NCBI GenBank assembly: GCA_026874595.1 | Contig: CM049307.1 | Coordinates: 98,082,330 to 98,146,329, forward strand | Reading direction: 5' to 3' | DNA length: 64,000 bases | From: Sipunculus nudus | Lineage: Eukaryota; Annelida; Sipuncula; Golfingiida; Sipunculidae | In this document: piece after piece, positions 11,901 to 24,115 of the stretch | Position numbering within the stretch: the first letter of the stretch is position 1 | Layout of the letters: every line of letters starts with the position of its first letter | Translations under genes and position numbers: made by a program | Notes under the pieces: generated by a model | What the model was told of the DNA's origin: nothing | Databases searched by the model: none | What the model saw: only the letters and a program-made list of their open reading frames with translations

Positions 11901-12612
11901 ATGCACCAAATACAACACCGGGAGCCGCGCCGAAACAGCCAGGTAGGAACACGCAAACTCATATTTTACTTAAACTCTGTAAAAAGCTATAGGGTATTTG
12001 TGTATAAACAATGAGTTACATTGCTGACAGTTTTTTCGTATTCGACAATTTTGCAGCAATATATTGAAAACGCATAATAAGAGGGACTTAATCTGTCAGA
12101 CCTGACAATGTACAGACATACACACAAACTGTATGACCAACAGTAACCATGGCTTTATTTATCTAATGTTTTATTTTTCTAAAGTAAAAAAGTATTTTCC
12201 ACATAATTTTATTTTTAGAAATAGTGTGTAGCGGTTTTAAAGTCAAACTGTAAACGTCAGTCAATATGATTTGATGTACACGCCGTCATGATTCCAAGTA
12301 ATTCCTAATTTAAACGAATGCCAAGAAATACATTATTTCACTAAGACCACGTAGGCGTTGCCTTTAAATGTAATATTTACGGGCTGAATCCTGAAGCCAT
12401 CGTCATTATGAATGAGGCAGTTATCGTTAATGGTTTAAGAGCCAAACATGGTTATTTAGATGCATCGCCTTGGACACAGCACTGATAATTGTTTATATAC
12501 ATCATAACAACCAATACATCACAATGACCTTGACCTTGCTACTCACCTATCGATTGCTATGGCAGCCAAAGTGTTGACAGAAGCGCTGACGGCCACACCT
12601 TGTAGATATGGC
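8902..12612. other. Non-coding, nothing recognised
   Basis: Long AT-rich stretch with poly-A/T runs. The open frames between 10688 and 11270 overlap on both strands, are all below 85 codons and show no domain. At 11512-11535 there is a box-A-like string (gtcgtggccgagt) without a matching B box, so no tRNA was called. Confidence 0.55.
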
Positions 12613-12860
12613 GTCGCTTTACAAAGAAAAGCACCGTACCGCCAACCTGAGGAGAAAGAAAACAACAGTCAGACAAAACGGAAAAAATACGAAAATCAAT
12701 TACAAAGAAAAGCACCGTACCGCCAACCTGAGGAGAAAAAAAAACAAGAGTCAGACAAAACGGAAAAAATACGAAAATAAGTTACAAAGAAAAGCACCGT
12801 ACCGCCAACCTGAGGAGAAAAAAAAACATGAGTCTGACAAAACGGAAAAAATACGAAAAT
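12613..12860. repeat. 82-bp tandem repeat, 3 copies
   Basis: Unit starts 'ttacaaagaaaagcaccg' at about 12619, 12700 and 12782 give spacings of 81 and 82. Each copy holds 'taccgccaacctgaggag', an A-run of varying length, 'tcagacaaaacgg' and 'aaatacgaaaat'. The differing A-run shifts the reading frame between copies, which argues against a protein repeat. The Lys/Arg-rich frames seen here (up to 107 codons, 12608-12931) are a by-product. Confidence 0.93.
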
Positions 12861-15184
12861 ACGAAACACAAATGGCTCCATGTGACTGCATAATCATTGC
12901 ATATAATTCTGATTTCAAAATAAATTATTAACTTTTTTGCCTGTAATTTTCCAGAAAATGTTTACGTTGTGTGGGTAGAAAGACAAAAGTCTTCATGTCT
13001 GTCTACCACTCTTTTGTCTGGTTGTTTTTTTTTACTTTGGAAGTTAATTAAAAAAACTGCAGTTGTTGAAAGAGGCCGTATATAGAAACCTCAGTTATAT
13101 CTGATGGCCTGCCGCATTGTTTAAAGCATAAGATTCAAATACATTAGATTTGTTAAAAAAAATAAGTCCAGTTTTCTGGTTCCCTTAGAAAATACTCTCT
13201 ATTTGTCTGTTTTTCTTTACTGATATAGATTTTCAGATGATATATCGTAGAGAATCAGTCTGTGCTTTGGGATAGCACAGATACAAAAAGATCTATAAGG
13301 GGATTTTCTATATTCTGTGGTTGTCATAATTTAGTACGTCCACTGGCTCCAAGTTAAGGCACCCAACAGACCTTACTGACAGTAATTTATTTCAGAACAT
13401 GATTTTCCAGTTTGAGCGATACCATAACTTTACGCTACTCACACAAGGATCTTTTTGACTAAATAATTACGGAAATGGTTCAAAATAAATTGACATTTAT
13501 TATATAAAAATAAATTAATCTACTGCGCATTTTGCAAATCGATGCTGATACGCAATCCCAGCGCTCTGTCTGTAATCCAATCGCAGAAAACCTTGTTATT
13601 TCCAAGGGTAAATCCTAAAAGGATCTATGTCCATTGAGTCGTGGATAGTTACATGATGTAATTATTTTCTTCACTGCCACAGTCACAGTCGTATCTGAAT
13701 GAAACTGGAGTTCTATTTTACCGTAGAATACACTTACTGGTAATATTTACCAATTACACGCATCATGAGTTCAATACAGAGCGACGCCCGTCCATGGACA
13801 AATCTCTTCTCCACTGAGCGTTATTGAAAGAGCCGAGGGACTCTCCTTTGTAGCTAGAAGTCACAAACTTATTATTGGCTGTTTTTATTTCACTGCATCA
13901 ATTCAGGACTCAGGAGACCTTGTTAGATCTGGATCAGAAAGTCCGCATAACACAATAACGATAAATTTGGATATTGTAAGCAATTTTAGGGTTAAAATCG
14001 TCTGACCATGCGATATACAGTTTTATTTTATCCGTAAAATACCTTTGATATAAATAATAACCTCGCCCCATTGACAAAGTCTTTAGCATTAAATCATCAG
14101 GCATGACACATATTCGGTAGAATATAGCTGCCCTGAAAATAAAATGAACTTGACTATATTTAGGTGGGGACTAACGAGTCCCACAGAGCCATTCCTTTAG
14201 TATTATCGACGTCTTACTTTGACATTTACAGATATTAAATCTGTTACTTAGAATTGGTTCTGGACTTTGCAGACTCTATTGATCTTTTCGATTTGTATTA
14301 GGATACTGAAAGCACCAACTGCTGCAAGGGGTTAACGAGTTTAAATATATCAAGTGCAGGAAAATTTAATTTCAGACAATATTAATTTGCTCTAAATCTG
14401 ACGACACAGAAATGTCCCCCCTGTCCCGTATTTGAATCTGTTTACATTGAGGTGAATATAAAGGTACTGATTTTAGGTTTAGCTCATTTGGAAAAAAGGT
14501 ATTATATACAAACAGATTGTACCTTGCCGCATGTGTAATCAACTAAAGACAATCAGACATTAGGTTAGTTAACCAAAAGAAAATTAATCGCTCCTTTCTT
14601 GTTACATGGTTATAAGCATGTACTCTAATGTCTGAGAAAACCCATGTATTTTGCACGATATCTTGTATCCTATCATTTGATACCTGATGGTAATTTGGTA
14701 AAGTAATCTCGAACTGGAGATATATGATCTCTGAAATAATCGGGAAACATGACCAACCGATGCGACTGGCTTTACACGCGCAACTCTATGTGTCATACAA
14801 TAACAAACAATCCGAAACAGAGAAGATTACAAATTGTTTTTTTTTAATATCTTCTCAGGAATAGTTCCTGTATCTGTAAGGATTACTTCTGATTGCCTGA
14901 CAGGTGTCCACAAGGTGAAGCGTATGTATATCCTACCGTATTCCTACGAATAACATATTCAGATGAATCTTAATGATGTGGAACCGATCATAGCCATGGC
15001 GTCGGCACAAATCACGCGAATGAAAATAGAATTGTTTAAGGCCTGTTAAAAGAATTAACTGATTGTTATTAATTTAACAATGCTTTATCTGCATGTACAC
15101 TAAAGTCACATGAGAATGCTGGTATCAAATAACCAGACATGAACGCCCTTGGACGCCCTTATAGATTCAGACATGAATATTATG

Positions 15185-15185
<1 letters not shown>
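12861..15185. other. Non-coding, nothing recognised
   Basis: AT-rich. A short hairpin gggact-aacg-agtccc lies near 14166-14181. No gene or sizeable repeat was seen. Confidence 0.55.
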
Positions 15186-15235
<50 letters not shown>

Positions 15236-15275
15236 TAAAGAATAAGATATATATATATATGTTATATATATATAT
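15186..15275. repeat. Interrupted (TA)n microsatellite
   Basis: A pure TA tract from 15186 to 15232 is followed by a second tract from about 15247 to 15275 broken by 'gtt'. Confidence 0.98.
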
Positions 15276-16652
15276 AAGACGGTGCTTCTTCTTGTCTCTT
15301 AGAAAAGTGAAAAACTAGATTTCAAGCTGAAGCATTTCATGATGGATAAAGACTTTTTGATAAGGATGAGCAATATAAATAAATGGCAATTACGCTTATT
15401 GAGACAAATGTTAACATGACAGATTCTTAAAAGGTGCAAATATAAATCATCACCTGATAACGAACCTTTTTCAGAGTTTTTTTTTACCAGAATTCATATA
15501 TTAAATCTCGCATGCATTGTTGAGTTATACCACCGCATGGAAGGTAGTCATAAATATTTACAAGCCCGAAAAAGCATTGTTAATTGTTAAGCTAATTAGA
15601 GCAAATGTTTAAAAATGCAACACTGTTTGCATACATGTTGGTTTACTCAAGAGAAATGCTGAGAGTCGGTAGGGGGTTTCGGCAATAAAGTTTAAAATAA
15701 AGTTTTCCAAATATTATTGTGTCTAGTTTCGGCGTATGTCAGTTGTTTATATGTGAAGTTGTCTGACTTACCGTTTGCTTCCTGAAAACACGCACTAGAT
15801 AAAAAGTATAAATTATGGGCAGGGAGAGATTTTAACACGAGCTGGAAGTTTTCGTCCGGTCAGTTTAGAGCCTCATTCCCAGATTTACGGCTTTCGTGCA
15901 TTGTTAATTTGACTTATAGCATACCAAGAATAGAGGGAATCAGTTTTACACCCCGACCAAAAAAGCATTCCTATCAGTTAAGCCTACCTGATCCGAAGTT
16001 TGGAACACAATTTGGACTTCAGTTTGTTTACTAAAGGAAAACCTTTTCTGTAAGTCGTCAGCAGGTCTAGTCATATTGTTACTGAGGTAAATAAATTTAT
16101 GTCTATGTCAGCTGTTCGGGTGCTTGGCGTTAGAAACTCTCCTCGTTACATACTAGCTTTAGGAGTTTGGATATCTTTCAAAAGGGAAAGGCCCAGATTT
16201 TTTCATACTTGTTAAAAGTTACCTCCATGTAAAAAAACATCTTTTTACTCCTTTAAAAATTCATGCACGCACTCGTTGGTCTGATTCTTGGCCCTGCATG
16301 TGCCGAAACCGGTGTTATCAGACCAACGAGAGCGGGTGTCGCGTGTTAAAAGTCAGGAGCTGGATGCACAATGCCATACCACGCTCTCATCGGTCTGTTT
16401 ACAATTCTTTGCTCTGTGCTAACGTCATGCCAAGAGAACCTTGCCATACAAAGCATTGGTTATAAAACAAAGGTCACTTAGGACGCCTGAGGCGTGTAAG
16501 CACTCCATGAGGAGAGTAATGGCAATCTCGATAAGTCCGTTTTGAGTTTCAGATCTTTAAAGACGAAAATATCTAGTTTGTTCTTTTTTTAAGAACACGA
16601 AAGGATGCGAGAAGTTACGATAATATTTGACCTGCAAGCATGATATGTCACG
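15276..16652. other. Non-coding, contains an inverted repeat at 16272-16330
   Basis: No coding evidence. Arms ctcgttggtctgat (16272-16285) and atcagaccaacgag (16317-16330) pair perfectly around a 31-base spacer. A weaker relative, 'gctctcatcggtctg', follows near 16383. Confidence 0.6.
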
Positions 16653-16838
16653 GATAATATTGAAAATATCACACCAATAGTCACAGGTATATCATACACA
16701 AATAGTGAAAATATCACACCAATAGTCACAGGTATATCATACACAAATAGTGAAAATATCACACCAATAGTCACAGGTATATCATACACAAATAGTGAAA
16801 ATATCACACCAATAGTCACAGGTATATCATACACAAAT
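16653..16838. repeat. 45-bp minisatellite, 4 copies
   Basis: The unit 'gaaaatatcacaccaatagt' continues 'cacaggtatatcatacacaa'. Copies are nearly identical, so the array is young. As 45 is divisible by 3, the minus strand reads a 15-residue repeat V-Y-D-I-P-V-T-I-G-V-I-F-S-L-F within 16589-16834. There is no sign of a surrounding gene. Confidence 0.95.
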
Positions 16839-19022
16839 GGGGTTCATGAGATATTGGCATGACAGCCTTATTATATATTTTTTCTCTTTATCTATTTTTC
16901 AACAATTTTTTTTCTTTGCTGGATAATTACAAAACGTCGCCATGGCCGCTTTTTCAGTGACAAGTCGCGATCGTGGATAACACTTTGCTCAAGTGTGACT
17001 GGGGTCAGAGAATGACATGACTCTACAAGACAATACCAGATCGAGGTATATATGTAAATGTGCAGTTCATTGGTTGGACATAGCACCAACTATATTCATT
17101 AAAACATATTCATCCAAAAAAAATAAATAAATAAAACATGATTACCACACAGCACACACGCAGCGGACATATATTCCCGAGATCTTTCACTCCAAAAAGT
17201 CCAAAATGATCACATAATGATTTGGCAACGGTAACAGCCACCGCCGTCATTGACTTTCATCAATGTTACAATATACAACGTCTTCACCATGATACAAATC
17301 ACGTAATCTTCTGACGCCAGACTTGGCTATATCGATATATACTATCTCCAGGACTAACACTTTTTTCCGCGGTATTTCAATTACACCCGTCAGTGTGCAC
17401 CTTACCTTTCATTAACACAACACGTCCCGTCACCAGTTGACACTGACCTTCAAATTCATTGACTCACCCAAACGGCCTTGACAACTGTACTTATCCCTAG
17501 GTAACCGAAACTTCTTGATGTCTCTTGTAATATCAGGTCTTTTCTTGTCAAGACTAGTACTTTCGGGACTTTCTGGAACTACCGATTAGAAATTATCCAA
17601 TGCCTGAATTCTATAGAAACTTCTGTCATTGAATTATAATAACCACAGTCCAGTAGGTTCAATCACTTACACAATAAATAAAATTCTGTTGAATAACCCA
17701 TCGGCCCACTTTGCTCTCTGATGTAAACTATCAAAATGACAACAACAAATGCAACTCCCTTGAACATTACCAATTCCATCAGCCTGACTTATACTCTATG
17801 ATCTGAGGTTCCCGTTTAACATAAACTGATCAGGTAATAAATACATCGTATAAACCAAGTTCCTCTAACTTTATTTTGTTATTCTGTGAAATTCCATTTG
17901 ACATACCCTGGCCGGGTAGTATATTTGTTTCGATGATATAATCCATGTTTAATCATAAAAAATTAAACACCTAGTATACTTTTCTTTTTCTCTTTCTTAA
18001 AATTCGTTTCTTTTTATTTTCCCGTGTACCTTACACGATTGTGTTATTCATCCTGCCCAGGGTTCGGGCGTCATAAGTTTCTAGTAATATAAACGGGATA
18101 AGAATACACGGCATCTGCTCAGAGTAGGCCCCTGTGATAAAACTTGCTTCCATCTAAACAAAACACCTGTACACGTGTAATACTGAGGTAATCACATACC
18201 AACAGGTTTCTTTTTCTTTGCAATGTGATAAGCGGCTGTATACAGGTCGCACATATCAAAGTGGCATTCACTAGCTTGGACTGTGCATTGACTGTATACC
18301 TAATACACGGCATGACTAGTTTCAGTTTCTTGTGCTGTCTAAAAAAACATCTACCCAAAGCACGATATTAAAACCCCTTTAATAAAAAACAGGCCGTAAC
18401 AGCATATTACTAGACCGACAGTCGGTCTGCTCAGGCCTTCTTCAGAGTAACTGGTTCACCGGCTGTGCTTTATCTTTTTTTTAATTACCGACTGGATCTT
18501 TTTCATATATTTCTATGCTCAATTGCAGATGTTAAGTTTTTCACTCAAACACAAAATGTATATGCTATGTAATTATTGATATAAAATAAGATTTAACACA
18601 GGCCTTATTTAATTTATGATCTTGTCCTGTACAATGGGTAGGGGGAAGAGTTGTATAACTGTAAATTCTGCAAAAAACATATAAAATCTTGAACAGAACA
18701 AGGTCCACGGAGGCATGGTGCCACATAAACATGATAGTTAATACTAATGTTATATCTATGAAGTCAAGCCATCCTGTGAAATCGATGCGTCGTTTCAATA
18801 ACATTACAGTATAACAGTCTGACGGGTCTTTTGAGGAAGTTAAATTCTAGAAAATACGCAGCGTACAATAATAATACACTGGTCACTCGTACAACGAAGA
18901 AAGTTTCAAACATATCGCCACATCATTCCGCCAGGGGTCATTTCTTCTTGGGACGGCCGGGACAACTTGTCTCAACTGTCAAACTTTAAATTAAAAATTT
19001 GTGACATTTCAAAAAACACTTT
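16839..19022. other. Non-coding, nothing recognised
   Basis: AT-rich, with short open frames below 80 codons only. A small hairpin agaccga-cag-tcggtct occurs near 18411-18427. Confidence 0.55.
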
Positions 19023-19220
19023 CTGTTTACATTTTATATGAGTATGCTTGTAAAATATAACTTATACCACAAAAACACCCACATTTATGTAATGTGCTTG
19101 AACCTTTTCGTGTCCAAAATATTTGGATGAGCTACAATGCCCACTTCACGATTGTGGGGGTGAGAATGTGACTCACACCAACCCCAGACAGGAGAGTCGT
19201 ACCCTTCTGACGCGCTCTTT
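19023..19220 (+). repeat. Dispersed repeat family D, copy 2
   Basis: This is the partner of 4379-4640 and lies in the same orientation. The blocks 'ctgtttacatt', 'aacttat', 'accacaaaaacaccc', 'tatgtaatg' and 'tgcttgaa' occur in the same order with small indels. It is slightly shorter than copy 1. Confidence 0.75.
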
Positions 19221-20312
19221 GACATCGCCGCAACAACAATGACGGTCAAAAAACAAGATGATATGAATTAGTCAATATAAACCCTCGACCAGTACTGCAC
19301 TTGCGGAACCACTGGAATAGAAAATTTAGGGAAAATAACTGGTACAATTAATATTTATAAAAACAGAAACGTCAATTCTATATCAGCCAATTAACAAAAA
19401 CAAGTAACATAACAATAAATGTGAATGTACAGTTTCTGTGTATGATTCGCTTTGCAATGTACGCCTTCGAGGTATCAAAACACTGAATTACTGAAACAAA
19501 AATGAAAACAACGAAAACACATTGTGTTTACATGATTTTACATTGTACAAACTAAATTTCTAAATAGGAAACTGTGGCAGATCAGGCAATCTTGTCTGAA
19601 TGGGTTTCCCTGTACTTATACATGTTTAAATCAACTTTATTCGACATAACGGGCATGATGTGTAGGAGATATAAAGTGAGCGTTATCGTAGGTTGACAAA
19701 CTGCACACTTACATCCGAATGGGCCGCTTTCTAAAATGACGTTCTCAACTGAATCACAGTTTTATAGCAAATATAATTAGGAGAGTCGAATATACGTTTC
19801 TATTCAAATAAAGAATGCTCAGACATCCATGCATAACCGGGTACCGGAAATGATAAGTTAAACCTCCCTCCGTCTTTATATATTTCAGTATGACTATTTA
19901 GGTAAAATGTTCTTGTGGGTTGCCCTACTAAGCTCCCCCCCCCCCCCCACCCCCACCCCCGAGTGCAAAACCATCGATTTCATTTTTTTTTCTTTCTTCT
20001 GCCTATTTCTGTTTGCGCTAAAAATCCAATATGGCTATATGAAAAATGTGCACTTTATATTAATTTTTGACAATCCATTATAGCTCAGTTACGGGGGTTT
20101 TGGTCCTTTGGCGATAGCATACATCTTGTTTAACTCTGTACTTAGACCAGTTCAAGAAACATCTGAACTTGATCAGGCATTTTGTACTTCGGCGAGGAAT
20201 TATATATTTTCCCTTGGTCACTCTATTTGTCTATTTGGTCGGAAGGGTCCGTCGAATAAAAAAAGTAATGCTTTGCATCCCTTGGGGTTGTTTTTATTAA
20301 CGACTGGTTTAC

Positions 20313-20314
<2 letters not shown>
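19221..20314. other. Non-coding, C-rich homopolymer at about 19936-19960
   Basis: A 13-15 base C run followed by CA-interrupted C blocks is the only landmark. The complementary strand is G-rich there and could form a quadruplex. No gene. Confidence 0.6.

Positions 20315-20388
<74 letters not shown>
20315..20388. repeat. (TA)n microsatellite, about 36 units
   Basis: An uninterrupted TA dinucleotide tract of about 73 bases. Confidence 0.98.
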
Positions 20389-20620
20389 TGAAGCTGTGCT
20401 CTATGATTTTCAAAGTAATCAGAAAAAACATTTGATTTATTTGTACTAACTATATCAAGAAAAAAATGTCTTACTGCAATAGTTGTTGCCTAATGTATAT
20501 TGACAATTAAGAGATAAGTTTATTTTTTGTAGTTAAAATCCAAAAAAGTGTTAGCTCATCCGTTAGTGCCACACAGTCCCACATCAGTTCCTGTTAATGC
20601 AACAATGGACTTCCCATGTT

Positions 20621-21857
20621 AAGAATAATAAACAAAAAAAATGTGTCATACAGTTGACAAAAATATGTTATGTTTTTTTCACACCTTGGCAGCTTACCTT
20701 TAATCACCTTTCAGGACTGACGTATGAATGACGCAAGTGTTAATAATAAACATATACACAATTCGACAATATACAGCAAAATCAAACCCCATGTTACCAG
20801 ATCTAAACGATTTGCAGAGGTATATTTCAGAGTCACCAAATAAATATAATACTCTGTCGGTGGTTCTGCGCTAGCAGGACTAAAGGAATTTAGGGACACA
20901 GGTTGCCACATTTGGAAGATGCATAACAATTAAATCTTACACCAGAGAATAAGTCTGAGACTACATATATACCTCCGCAAGTATACTTATGAAAAAAATG
21001 TTAGTCTGATCTCAGTCACGGTTCCTTAAGAATAATAAACAAAAAATGTGTCAAGATTTTTTCACACAGTTGACAAAACTATGTAATTTTTTTCACACCT
21101 TAGCAGCTTACCTTTAATCACCTTTCAAGACTGACGTATGAATGACGCAAGTGTTAATAATGAACATATCAACATTTCGACAATATACAGCAAAATCAAA
21201 CCCCATGTTACCAGATCTAAAGGATTTGCAGAGGTATATTTAAGAGTCACCAAATAACTATAATACTCTGTCGGTGGTTATGCGATAGCAGGACTCAAGG
21301 AATTAAGGGACACAGGTTGCCACATTTGGAAAATGCATAACAATTAAATCTTACACCAGAGAATAAGTCTGAGACTACATATATACCTCCGCAAGTGTAC
21401 TTATGAAAAAAATGTTAGTCTGATCTCAGTCACGGTTCCTTAAGAATAATAAACAAAAAATGTGTCAAGATTTTTTCACACAGTTGACAAAAATATGTAA
21501 TTTTTTTCACACCTTGGCAGCTTACCTTTAATCACCTTTTAGGACTGACGTATGAATCACGCAAGTGTTAATAATGAACATATACACAATTCGACAATAT
21601 ACAGCAAAATCAAACCCCATGTTACCAGATCTAAACGATTTGCAGAGGTATATTTCAGAGTCACCAAATAACTATAATACTCTGTCGGTGGTTATGCACT
21701 AGCAGGACTCAAGGAATTAAGGGACACAGGTTGCCACATTTGGAAAATGCATAACAATTAAATCTTACACCAGAGAATTAGTCTGAGACTACATATATAC
21801 CTCCGTAAGAATACTAATGAAAAAATGTGAGTCTAATTTCAGTCACGGTTCCTTACT
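20621..21857 (-). repeat. Family A tandem array: three ~414-bp units
   Basis: Unit starts at 'aagaataataaac' are 20621, 21028 and 21442 (spacings 407 and 414), and the array ends near 21857 with 'cagtcacggttccttac'. Units differ by scattered substitutions and a small indel after 'aaaatgtgtca' in the first. The minus strand matches the solitary copy at 7905-8230 over about 300 bp and encodes Y-L-V-T-L-K-Y-T-S-A in unit 1. The unit also has a ~100-bp section with no counterpart in the solitary copy. Confidence 0.93.
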
Positions 21858-23765
21858 TTTCGGCTGGTCAAGGGTGAACATTAGAACAAAGGCGGGCTCT
21901 AATACCAGTGAATAGCTTAAGCCCTCGGCCAGGATAAAGAATTTTCCCGTCTCAAAATGTTATAGATCACTTAAACGATATTCTAATTCAGAATTCTAAA
22001 AACGTTATGGTCATCAAAACAACCTCTAAGATGGGTTGACTTGTTCCCTCACACTTATTTAATCGGTTAGGCGGGTTGCGAAAGAGAAACCAAATAACCA
22101 ACAAACCACGATCAACATATATTATCACATATTATTAACATATATATCATAAGCTTAATTATGGGTGGTTAATTTTTTCTTAATTAAAACATATTTACTG
22201 GGAATGAAATGTCAGGCTTAGCATTTGATCAGACAAAAAATTAACTCAAAAATGACAAACCGATACAATGTGAAAGTTCAACAAGCGGAGCATTAATTTC
22301 CGATGTTCAGGGAGGGTCACGGAATTCAAAACTAATTAATCATTATCAAACATACCTAGAAAAAATCGACATGTATTTATTTGATTTACTCATTACCGTA
22401 ATTAGATATCCAGAGCATGACTTACTTCTTTTTAATATCAGTTTTTAACTTTAAAATCATCCAGACTCAGTGATGTCACATGGTTGGGCGTTGTTTTTTC
22501 TTCCCTGATCAATTGATTGTTTTCACCATTGTATGGTTCATAGTCACATGTGATATCGACCCGGCTGCCGCTCAGATGGAAATAAACGAAGCTTCTGTCA
22601 AATAAAAGTCCACCGAACTGACTATTTGTGGCAATCTCTAGTGAAACTGATGGAAGAACAAACAGGTTTCCTTCATAGATAGGTTTTTATTCAGATGATT
22701 AATGGGTTTACAATGCCCGGAGAGTATGATCGTCATAACAGAGTGAACAGGGGTAAATGCAATCCATGTTTTGTAACCAGGGAAGTTCAGTCCCCCCACC
22801 CTCCCCTCCCCTCCTATTTATTCAGATAAACATATGTGTATATTTGGAAATGAATTACATCAATAATTAGAATTATATACTTTGGTTCTATTTCTGTATT
22901 TGTGCTTGATGAATAAGCAGTAAAAGATGGGTTATATATAATTTTCGTTGATTAAATATTTAACATTTTTCACCTTTATGAATGAAGCAAGGGAATGTTA
23001 TACTTCAAATATTGTACAAATGTTTAGTGTTATATTTTCTCTAAATATCTTCTGAATAAACCAAAAGAACACCCAAGGAAAAGGAAATGTACGACATGAA
23101 TGATAGCCTCTGCTGATATAATCACAATATAGATTGGATGTAAGACTGAAGGCTTTTCTAAATAGTTACTCTAGGTAAAAGAGCGAGAAATATATGAGAG
23201 AATATAGCGGTATACCTTTTCATCTAATATTTATAGGGAAAATTAATGTTTTCGTTTCTTTTCTTCCAGGTTTATAAAAAGGTTACTTGTAAAAACAAAG
23301 TGTGTAAGTCAGAAACAAGGATATTTGGGATTTAACTTTTAAAATTGATTTCTTTTTGGATAAATTAATGCTCGGAGTCAAATTTCGTATTCAGAGTTAA
23401 TACTTGTAAAAAAACAGAAATTGTTGAATACGCATAAGGCCACCTTTGATCAGTGGAGGGGCTTTACAGCGTTCTTATCTGGTTGCCCCAGTAAACGCCC
23501 TAGGAAACGACTCGACAATACGTCAGGTCTAAAATATGTATGTCTGGTTTCAAACCTGGCCGCATCACGCTGTACAAAGGGAATCAGGAACACGTTTATT
23601 TGGGAGCTCACGTCAGATCTGCTGGACTGTCTAACAGATCTGTAGATATTTATACTTTATCATGAAACTTCAACAACAGCTCATTTGGCATATAAATAAA
23701 TACATGTTGTTTTAAATATAGGGATGTATATTAATATCTCATAAATCATATGACTCATACAAATG
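21858..23765. other. Non-coding, nothing recognised
   Basis: AT-rich, with a C-rich stretch 'ccccccaccctcccctccc' near 22793-22815. The short open frame at 23421-23645 shows no known domain. Confidence 0.55.
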
Positions 23766-24115
23766 AAGATTGGAAACTGCTACCTATATCGGCGTAGCAC
23801 TGTGAATATTGAAAACCGGTACCTATGATGGTGTAGGGCTGTGAAGATTGGAAACTGTTACTTATAATGAGGTAGGGCTGTGAAGATTGAAAACTGATAC
23901 CTTTGATGGCGTAGGCCTGTGACGATGGAAAATGGCTACCTTTGATGGCGTAGGGCTCTGAAGTTTGGAAACAGCTACCTATTTCGGCGTTGGGGTGTGA
24001 AGATTGGAAAACGCTTCCTATGATGGTGTAGGGTTGTGAAGATTGGAAAACGCTTCCTATGATGGTGTAGGGTTTTGAAGATTGGAAACTGCTGCCTAGG
24101 ATGACGTAGGGCTGT
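23766..24115. repeat. 39-bp minisatellite, about 9 diverged copies
   Basis: The unit has the form 'gaagattggaaactgctacc' then 'tatgatggtgtagggctgt'; starts at 23843 and 23882 show the 39-bp period. Copies vary at many positions, so this array is older than most in the window. The length is divisible by 3, but stop codons interrupt all frames. Confidence 0.92.

Noticed and set aside
12608-12931. 107-codon Lys/Arg-rich frame
   Set aside because: It arises from the 82-bp tandem repeat, whose A-run changes the frame between copies.
14941-15000. Possible upstream GPCR exon end reading ...YDR before a splice donor
   Set aside because: The preceding residues do not resemble TM3, and the donor (gttcca) is poor.
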